Source: Sphingomonas immobilis (GTDB lineage Bacteria > Pseudomonadota > Alphaproteobacteria > Sphingomonadales > Sphingomonadaceae). Taken from it: DNA of 64,000 nucleotides. Made by a program: the position numbers and the translations under genes. The notes beneath the pieces were generated by a model. That model saw only the letters and a list, made by a program, of their open reading frames with translations. It was not told where the DNA came from and searched no databases. Shown piece by piece: positions 58,976 to 64,000 of the stretch. Numbering within the stretch: the first letter of the stretch is position 1; the number at the start of each line of letters is the position of its first letter. The stretch spans positions 186,001 to 250,000 of the forward strand of contig NZ_JAUQSZ010000006.1 in the NCBI RefSeq assembly GCF_030580995.1. Direction: 5' to 3'.

Positions 58976-59617
58976 TTGCGCCTTCAAAGTCGCACCGAAA
59001 AGCAGCACCGGCTCCTCAGGATCGGAGACCTGCACGCTGCCCTCGCCTTCTGCGACCAGCGCGCGGACGAGGTGCGCGGCGGCGGCGCGCGGGGTGACGA
59101 CGGCATCCTCATCCGACCCGGTCAACGCGGTGCGCAATTCGGTGTCGAGCACGATACGCGCGCCGTCTGCGCGCACGACGATCTCGATCTGGTCGCCGAC
59201 GCTCTCCGCTCCGACGTCGAGCTGGCCGCCGCGCACCAGCGCGTCGCCGCCGATCAGCGCGAGATTGAGCAGCACCTTGATCGCCGATTTCGGCAGGAAC
59301 GGCTCCTCGACCAGCCAGCCGAGCTTCACGCGGTGGTTCTCGCCGAACAGGCCTTCGATCGCAGCGCGCGCCTCTCGCGAGTCGATCGTCTCGCCGAAGC
59401 CACCGGCAGCTCCGAAGGCGAGGCGGAAGAACTTTAGCTTGTTGGCCGATGCCTTGGCGCTGTCCGACAGCAATTCCAGGCAGCGCGCACGCATCTCCGG
59501 GTCATGCTCGTCGGCGAGCAATTCCAGGCCGTTGTTGAGCGCGCCGACCGGGCTGAGCAGATCGTGGCACAGGCGCGAGCAGAGCAGGCTGGCGAAATCG
59601 ACCGCACTGATGGTCAT
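58973..59617 (-). CDS. chpT: Histidine phosphotransferase ChpT
   Basis: 214 residues. DHp-like helix pair with the phospho-His in LLCSRLCHDLLSPVGALNNG and a degenerate kinase-like C-terminal domain without ATP-binding motifs, as in Caulobacter ChpT, which relays phosphate from CckA to CtrA and CpdR. I chose ATG 59617 at MTISAVDF; a longer frame reaches into upstream sequence without support. Same strand as and 51 bases before cheA. Confidence 0.92.
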   Translation of the reverse strand: MTISAVDFASLLCSRLCHDLLSPVGALNNGLELLADEHDPEMRARCLELLSDSAKASANKLKFFRLAFGAAGGFGETIDSREARAAIEGLFGENHRVKLGWLVEEPFLPKSAIKVLLNLALIGGDALVRGGQLDVGAESVGDQIEIVVRADGARIVLDTELRTALTGSDEDAVVTPRAAAAHLVRALVAEGEGSVQVSDPEEPVLLFGATLKAQ

Positions 59618-59759
59618 GAACTGGTCCGCTCCCCGTGATCTATCTGGGCCTTCTGGCGGCATGACGGCGGATGCGCAACCCGCGCCATCATCAAGCGGAC
59701 CGGAACGCCTTGCGCAAAATAGTCGCGACGACGACGACGCGGCTGCTAGACCGGCCGGC

Positions 59760-61190
59760 ATGAAGGGGCCCCGGCACAGCGCGTTCACGCAATCGAGCAG
59801 ATGGTCGCGACCGCGGATGCTCGATCGCGAGGTGCGCTTCAGCTGGCCGGCGGGTGTGGCGTTCGCGGCCCTGTGTTTCCTGCTCAGCTATCCGGGCAGG
59901 CTCAACGGCGACTCGCTGTTCTCGCTGATGGCGACGACCAAGCCTGGCCTCACCAACAACTGGCATTCGGCGACGCTGCAATGGCTGTGGAGCCTGCCGG
60001 GACCGGTGTTGGGTCAGCCGGCCGGCGCGCTGGCGATCCAGGCCGTGCTGTTCGGGATCTTCGCGGGGTTTCTGCCGCGCCTGCCGCGTGACCTCAGGGG
60101 ACGCGCAGCGCTGGCGGGCGAGGTGCTGTTGCGCGTCGCGTTGGCGGGCGCGACGGGATATATCGGCAAGGACGCGGTGATCCTGACGGCATTGCTGATC
60201 GCGGTGCAGGTGCTGCGACGCTTGTCGCAAGCGCGGCTGGGCGCCGGGGGGAGCGTGTTGCTCGGCTTGGTGACGGCGCTGTTCCTGCTGACGAAGGCGC
60301 CGAATTTTCTCGTCGTCGTCGTTGCGCTGGCGCTGGTCCTGCCGTTCTTCATCCAATCGCGCCGAGCCTATCTTGCGCTGATCGCTATCGCGCTCGTGGT
60401 GGGTGCGCTCGCGGTGCCGCTGAACCGCGCGGTCGATTCCGTCATCTTCAAGGCGCGAGACCTGCACCCGGACAAGCAGCTCGTGCTGTTCGATGTGGCC
60501 GGTATTTCGGCTCGCACAGGACAGAATCTGTTCGCCGACGTGCCGGGTTGGCCGACCACCGCGCTAAAGCCGCCCGCCGCCTGCTACGTGCCCTATATGT
60601 GGGACAGTTTCGCGGAATGGGCGCCGTGCGGCGGTTATGCGACGGCCTATGATCGCTTCGACGGTGCGCTGAAGCGGCGCTGGGTGGAGGCGATCGCGGC
60701 GCACCCGATCGCCTATGCGCAGCACCGGCTGCTCTATATCGATTATTTGCTGGAATCGCGTGATCATGCCACCTGGGGCCTCGACGGCCAGTCGATCAAC
60801 GACGCGAGCAATGCGAAGGCGATGGACGAGATGCGGCGCGGGATCGCCGCGGTGAAGCCCAACCGGCCGATCGCGCTGTGGCATCCGTCGTTCGCGACCG
60901 AGCCGATGCGATGGCTGGAACGCGCGCTGTTCAAATTCCCGAAGGTGCAGTGGGTCGGTCTGATCATCTGCCTCGCGGTGCTGCTGTTCGGATGGACGCG
61001 GCGGCATGACGGCATCCGCCTCGGCGCGATCTTGGCGGCGGCGCTCGGGCTCGGAAATTTCGCGATGCTGGCGGTGTTCGGGGTGGCTGACCCTGCGCGC
61101 TACATGGTGCCGACCGTAGGGCTAGCGTATCTGGCGCTGTTGGCGCTGCTAGCGCCGCCGCTCGTAGGCAACCGGTTCGAACGCCGCTGA
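59760..61190 (+). CDS. Polytopic membrane protein, unknown function
   Basis: 476 residues with about nine to eleven hydrophobic segments (VAFAALCFLLSYPGRLN, LVVVVALALVLPFFI, YLALIAIALVVGALAVPL, WVGLIICLAVLLFGW, MVPTVGLAYLALLALLAPPL) and a ~200-residue extracytoplasmic loop with CYVPYMWDSFAEWAPCGGY. The architecture, with GDSLFSLM near the start, resembles GT-C-type glycosyltransferase or O-antigen-related proteins, but no motif is decisive. ATG 59760. Confidence 0.75.
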   Translation: MKGPRHSAFTQSSRWSRPRMLDREVRFSWPAGVAFAALCFLLSYPGRLNGDSLFSLMATTKPGLTNNWHSATLQWLWSLPGPVLGQPAGALAIQAVLFGIFAGFLPRLPRDLRGRAALAGEVLLRVALAGATGYIGKDAVILTALLIAVQVLRRLSQARLGAGGSVLLGLVTALFLLTKAPNFLVVVVALALVLPFFIQSRRAYLALIAIALVVGALAVPLNRAVDSVIFKARDLHPDKQLVLFDVAGISARTGQNLFADVPGWPTTALKPPAACYVPYMWDSFAEWAPCGGYATAYDRFDGALKRRWVEAIAAHPIAYAQHRLLYIDYLLESRDHATWGLDGQSINDASNAKAMDEMRRGIAAVKPNRPIALWHPSFATEPMRWLERALFKFPKVQWVGLIICLAVLLFGWTRRHDGIRLGAILAAALGLGNFAMLAVFGVADPARYMVPTVGLAYLALLALLAPPLVGNRFERR

Positions 61191-61538
61191 CACCGCTCGC
61201 CATACGCCGATCTCACCGCCGGCGGCGATGATCCAAATCGCACCGTTCTCGGCCGCCGCCGCATCGCGTGCCGAGGGCGTGGCCGAGCCGTTCGGGTGCG
61301 AGTGATAGCAGCCGACGATCCCCGGTCCGCCGTCCCGCGCGGCGCGGTGGGCGGCGATCAGCGCCTGTGGATCGATCTCGAAGGAGTCGGCCGGGTTCTC
61401 CGCCACGTTGCGGCAGGGCAACACCGCCTCGATGCGCACACGCGTGCCCAGCAGCAGTCCGCAAACCTCGCGTGCAGGCGACGCATTCGCATCTGCAACG
61501 ATCGCGTCCAGAGCCGCGCTTGAAATCTCCAACACCAT
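61149..61538 (-). CDS. M67 family metallopeptidase (JAMM/MPN+)
   Basis: 129 residues. Complete JAMM zinc site: glutamate in EVCGLLLG and HSHPNGSATPSARD, that is H-x-H-P-x6-S-x2-D. Bacterial JAMM proteins cleave isopeptide-like or cysteine-linked adducts, for example on sulfur-carrier proteins, but no partner lies here. ATG 61538; 20 bases from the divergent rluD start, sharing a promoter region. Confidence 0.92.
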   Translation of the reverse strand: MVLEISSAALDAIVADANASPAREVCGLLLGTRVRIEAVLPCRNVAENPADSFEIDPQALIAAHRAARDGGPGIVGCYHSHPNGSATPSARDAAAAENGAIWIIAAGGEIGVWRAVSAAFEPVAYERRR

Positions 61539-61557
61539 AACCAGATTCCTACACAGA

Positions 61558-62508
61558 ATGGATCGGGGGATCACCACTATCGACGCGCACATCCCGGAAG
61601 GGGCCGACGGCCTCCGCCTGGACCGCGCGCTCGCCGTCGCCGTGCCGACGCTGTCGCGTGAGCGGCTGAAGGTGCTGATCTCCAGCGGTGCCGTAACGGA
61701 TGCCGCCGGCACGCTGCGTCGCGATCCCGCCAGCAGGGCGCAGGCCGGTGCGACCTATACGGTTTCGGTGCCCGTTCCGGCCCCCGCGCATAACGAGCCG
61801 CAGGATATCGCGCTCACGGTCGTGTTCGAGGACGATCACCTGATCGTGATCGACAAGCAGGCAGGCCTCGTCGTCCATCCGGCGGCGGGGAATCTCGACG
61901 GCACGCTCGTCAATGCCCTCCTGCATCACTGCGGCGGCAGCCTCTCGGGGATCGGCGGCGTGGCGCGGCCGGGCATCGTCCACCGTATCGACAAGGATAC
62001 GTCCGGTCTGATGGTCGCCGCCAAGACCGACCGCGCGCACGAAGGCCTTGCCAGGCAATTCGCCGCGCACAGTATCGACCGGCGCTACAAGGCGATCGTC
62101 TCCGGGCGGCCCAAGCCGGAGGCGGGAACGGTCGACGCCCCCCTCGCCCGCTCGCCTTCGAACCGCAAGAAAGTCGCGATCGTGGCCGGCGGCAAGCGCG
62201 CCGTGACACATTACACGACGCTGGAACGGCTGCGCGACGGCGCGCTCGTCGAGTGCCGGCTCGAGACCGGCAGGACGCATCAGGTCCGCGTCCATATGGC
62301 TTCCATCGGCCACCCCTTGCTCGGGGATCCGGCTTATGGTAGAACAAAACCAGCCCACCGGCCGGTTTTGGAAACGTTGAATTTCCATCGGCAGGCGTTG
62401 CACGCCGCGCGGCTGGGGTTCATTCATCCTGTTGAAAGCACCGCTTTGGCATTCGAAAGCGAAATGCCGGCGGACATGCAGGAACTGTTCGATACACTCT
62501 GCGCTTAG
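61558..62508 (+). CDS. rluD: RluA/RluD family pseudouridine synthase
   Basis: 316 residues: S4 domain (LRLDRALAVAVPTLSRERL) and catalytic domain with the active Asp in VHRIDKDTSGLMV and KAGxVVHP-like KQAGLVVHPAAGN. Likely makes pseudouridines 1911/1915/1917 of 23S rRNA helix 69. The symbol is by family resemblance; RluA-type relatives are possible. Lies 65 bases upstream of rpoH. Confidence 0.92.
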   Translation: MDRGITTIDAHIPEGADGLRLDRALAVAVPTLSRERLKVLISSGAVTDAAGTLRRDPASRAQAGATYTVSVPVPAPAHNEPQDIALTVVFEDDHLIVIDKQAGLVVHPAAGNLDGTLVNALLHHCGGSLSGIGGVARPGIVHRIDKDTSGLMVAAKTDRAHEGLARQFAAHSIDRRYKAIVSGRPKPEAGTVDAPLARSPSNRKKVAIVAGGKRAVTHYTTLERLRDGALVECRLETGRTHQVRVHMASIGHPLLGDPAYGRTKPAHRPVLETLNFHRQALHAARLGFIHPVESTALAFESEMPADMQELFDTLCA

Positions 62509-62573
62509 AGTTTGGGCGCGAAAGGTTCGCGGGTCTCTTCCCCAGGATGCCCGCTTAATAAGGGAGATTGATC

Positions 62574-63479
62574 ATGGCCAACGGGTCCAACGTCCCGGCA
62601 ACGATCCCCGCTCTTGGCGGCGAGGCAAGCCTCAACCGCTATCTGTCCGAGATCAAGAAGTTTCCGATCCTCGCGCCCGAGCAGGAATATATGCTCGCCA
62701 AGCGCTTCGAGGAACATGGCGACACTGACGCGGCGGCGCAGCTCGTCACCTCGCACCTCCGCCTCGTCGCCAAGATCGCGATGGGCTATCGCGGCTACGG
62801 CCTGCCCGTGTCCGAGCTGATCTCGGAGGGCAATATCGGCCTGATGCAGGGCGTGAAGAAGTTCGAGGCCGATCGTGGTTTCCGCCTTGCGACCTATGCG
62901 ATGTGGTGGATCCGCGCCTCGATCCAGGAATTCATCCTGCGGTCTTGGAGCCTCGTGAAGATGGGCACCACCGCCGCTCAGAAGAAGCTGTTCTTCAACC
63001 TGCGCCGGATGAAGTCGAAGCTCGACGCGTTCGAAGATGGCGATCTCAGCCCTGAGCATCTCGCCAAGATCGCCAAGGATCTCGGCGTCACCGAGGCCGA
63101 AGTGACGAGCATGAACCGCCGCATGTCGATGGGCGGCGACACGTCGCTCAACGTGCCGATGCGCGAGGATGGCGACGGCCAGTGGCAGGATTGGCTGCAG
63201 GACGACGCGCCGCTGCAGGACGCCGTCGTGGCCGACGCGCAGGAGGCCGACGTGCGCCACGCGATGCTCGAGACGGCGATGACCGACCTCAACGAGCGAG
63301 AGAAGTACATCCTCACCGAGCGTCGTCTGACCGACGAGCCCAAGACGCTCGAGGAGCTCTCGCAGGTTTACGGCGTGTCGCGCGAGCGTGTTCGCCAGAT
63401 CGAGGTGCGCGCGTTCGAGAAGCTGCAGAAGGCAATGATGCGCATCGCCGGCGACAAGCGGATGCTGGTCGCCGCGTAA
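62574..63479 (+). CDS. rpoH: Heat-shock sigma factor RpoH (sigma-32)
   Basis: 301 residues. LNRYLSEIKKFPILAPEQEY at the start, region 2 with EGNIGLMQGVKKFEADRGFR and ATYAMWWIRASIQEFILRSW, RpoH box QKKLFFNLRRMKSKL, and region 4 YGVSRERVRQIEVRAFEKL. ATG 62574 with AAGGGAG seven bases upstream; TTG 62568 is not needed. No RNA-thermometer structure is apparent in the short leader. Confidence 0.97.
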   Translation: MANGSNVPATIPALGGEASLNRYLSEIKKFPILAPEQEYMLAKRFEEHGDTDAAAQLVTSHLRLVAKIAMGYRGYGLPVSELISEGNIGLMQGVKKFEADRGFRLATYAMWWIRASIQEFILRSWSLVKMGTTAAQKKLFFNLRRMKSKLDAFEDGDLSPEHLAKIAKDLGVTEAEVTSMNRRMSMGGDTSLNVPMREDGDGQWQDWLQDDAPLQDAVVADAQEADVRHAMLETAMTDLNEREKYILTERRLTDEPKTLEELSQVYGVSRERVRQIEVRAFEKLQKAMMRIAGDKRMLVAA

Positions 63480-63487
63480 CCCCTCAC

Positions 63488-63509
63488 CCCCTCCCGTTCG
63501 CGGGAGGGG
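63488..63509 (+). terminator. Hairpin after rpoH
   Basis: CCCCTCCCG and CGGGAGGGG form a perfect 9-base stem closed by TTCG, nine bases past the rpoH stop. No T-run follows, so it may be a stabiliser or weak terminator; it also resembles short CCTCCC palindromes dispersed in such genomes. Confidence 0.55.
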
Positions 63510-63552
63510 TCGTGAGACTTGCAACGCTGTCATTCTCACGCAACAAACCGGC

Positions 63553-64000
63553 ATGACCAGTGAGGACGTGCCCCTGACCCGCAACCAGACCTACAGCGAC
63601 GTCCGCCCGCGCAAGCGGCGCGGGCTGATCGGGCGTGTCATCGGCTGGATCATCAAGCTGGTGCTCGCCTTCCTCATCCTGTCCGTGCTGATGGTCGTGG
63701 TGTACCGCTTCGTGCCGCCGCCGATCACCTGGACGATGATCGGCGACATGGTCGGCGGGCATGGCGTCACCAAGCAGTGGATGCCGATCTCGCAGATCGA
63801 CCCCGACATGCCGCGCGCCGCCATCGCGGGCGAGGATGCGCGTTTCTGTTCGCATCACGGCTTCGACTGGGCGGGGATCGCCAACGCATACCGCCGCAAC
63901 GAGCAGGGCGGCAAGATCCGCGGCGGCTCGACGATCAGCCAGCAGACCGCCAAGAACGTGTTCCTGTTCCAGGGCGGCGGCTATGCCCGGAAAGCGCTGG
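63553..64000 (+). CDS. mtgA: Monofunctional peptidoglycan glycosyltransferase MtgA, C-terminus cut by window edge
   Basis: About 149 residues visible before the window ends; translated by hand. A basic N-terminus, one membrane helix (IIKLVLAFLILSVLMVVVY), then the GT51 motifs AAIAGEDARFCSHHGFDW (catalytic Glu) and GGSTISQQTAKNVFL. It polymerises lipid II into glycan strands. ATG 63553 is the first good start. Confidence 0.93.
   Translation, partial: MTSEDVPLTRNQTYSDVRPRKRRGLIGRVIGWIIKLVLAFLILSVLMVVVYRFVPPPITWTMIGDMVGGHGVTKQWMPISQIDPDMPRAAIAGEDARFCSHHGFDWAGIANAYRRNEQGGKIRGGSTISQQTAKNVFLFQGGGYARKAL

Noticed and set aside
62509..62573. RNA thermometer before rpoH
   Set aside because: The 65-base leader shows no stable stem covering the Shine-Dalgarno by eye.

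Overview
The window reads as chromosomal DNA of a sphingomonad-type alphaproteobacterium (Sphingomonas or a close relative). The reasons are very GC-rich coding sequence, the histidine phosphotransferase ChpT beside a che operon, an alphaproteobacterial tRNA-Thr, candidate promoters of the EcfG and ECF41 sigma-factor types, and two families of dispersed palindromic repeats that I associate with sphingomonad genomes. This assignment is inferred from gene content and motifs; no database search was possible. There is no CRISPR array, insertion sequence or intact prophage.

Layout. 1-6.6 kb: truncated rhomboid protease, carboxymuconolactone decarboxylase plus ECF41 sigma factor, a lambda-endolysin-like lysozyme with a secreted partner, YqgE, peroxiredoxin, and AMP nucleosidase between two Ala/Lys-rich membrane-anchored proteins that look like general stress genes. 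6.6-16.3 kb: minus-strand operons (asd, two GFA proteins, hydrolase, M2 peptidase; then AspH-like protein, DPP-IV peptidase, DUF418 protein, and mntP under a yybP-ykoY manganese riboswitch). 16.3-25.8 kb: translation and secretion core (ffh, rpsP-rimM-trmD-rplS, mtaB-ftsY-yciB), a GGDEF/EAL protein and sodB. 26-30 kb: a phage-shock locus, pspF facing pspABC, extended by five small membrane proteins. 30-42 kb: sufE, corA, an rRNA/tRNA methyltransferase, nitronate monooxygenase, glycosyltransferase/GH130/hydrolase genes, selO, astD and tRNA-Thr. 42-52 kb: flavin reductase, a three-gene drug efflux operon with divergent LysR regulator, DnaJ-domain and ferredoxin proteins, two large unknown membrane proteins. 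52.3-52.7 kb: RNase P RNA. 53-64 kb: amidase, cheA-W-Y-B-R with chpT, a membrane protein, a JAMM peptidase, rluD, rpoH and truncated mtgA.

Themes. Envelope stress and cell-wall functions recur: psp, lysozyme, amidase, mtgA, rhomboid, YqgE and rpoH. Several regulatory sites can be read directly: an ECF41 promoter, an EcfG promoter whose -35 box lies in an inverted repeat covering the next start codon, a sigma-54 promoter with PspF enhancer repeats, Fur-like boxes upstream of sodB, a manganese riboswitch, and a CtrA-like box before cheA.

The best candidate for something undescribed is the extended psp operon at 27269-30006. PspC and two of the tandem downstream proteins end in a nearly identical EID-x-LR tail, and PspB and most of the others share a related coiled-coil leucine/arginine signature. 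There is no intergenic stretch over 300 bases that lacks an annotated feature.
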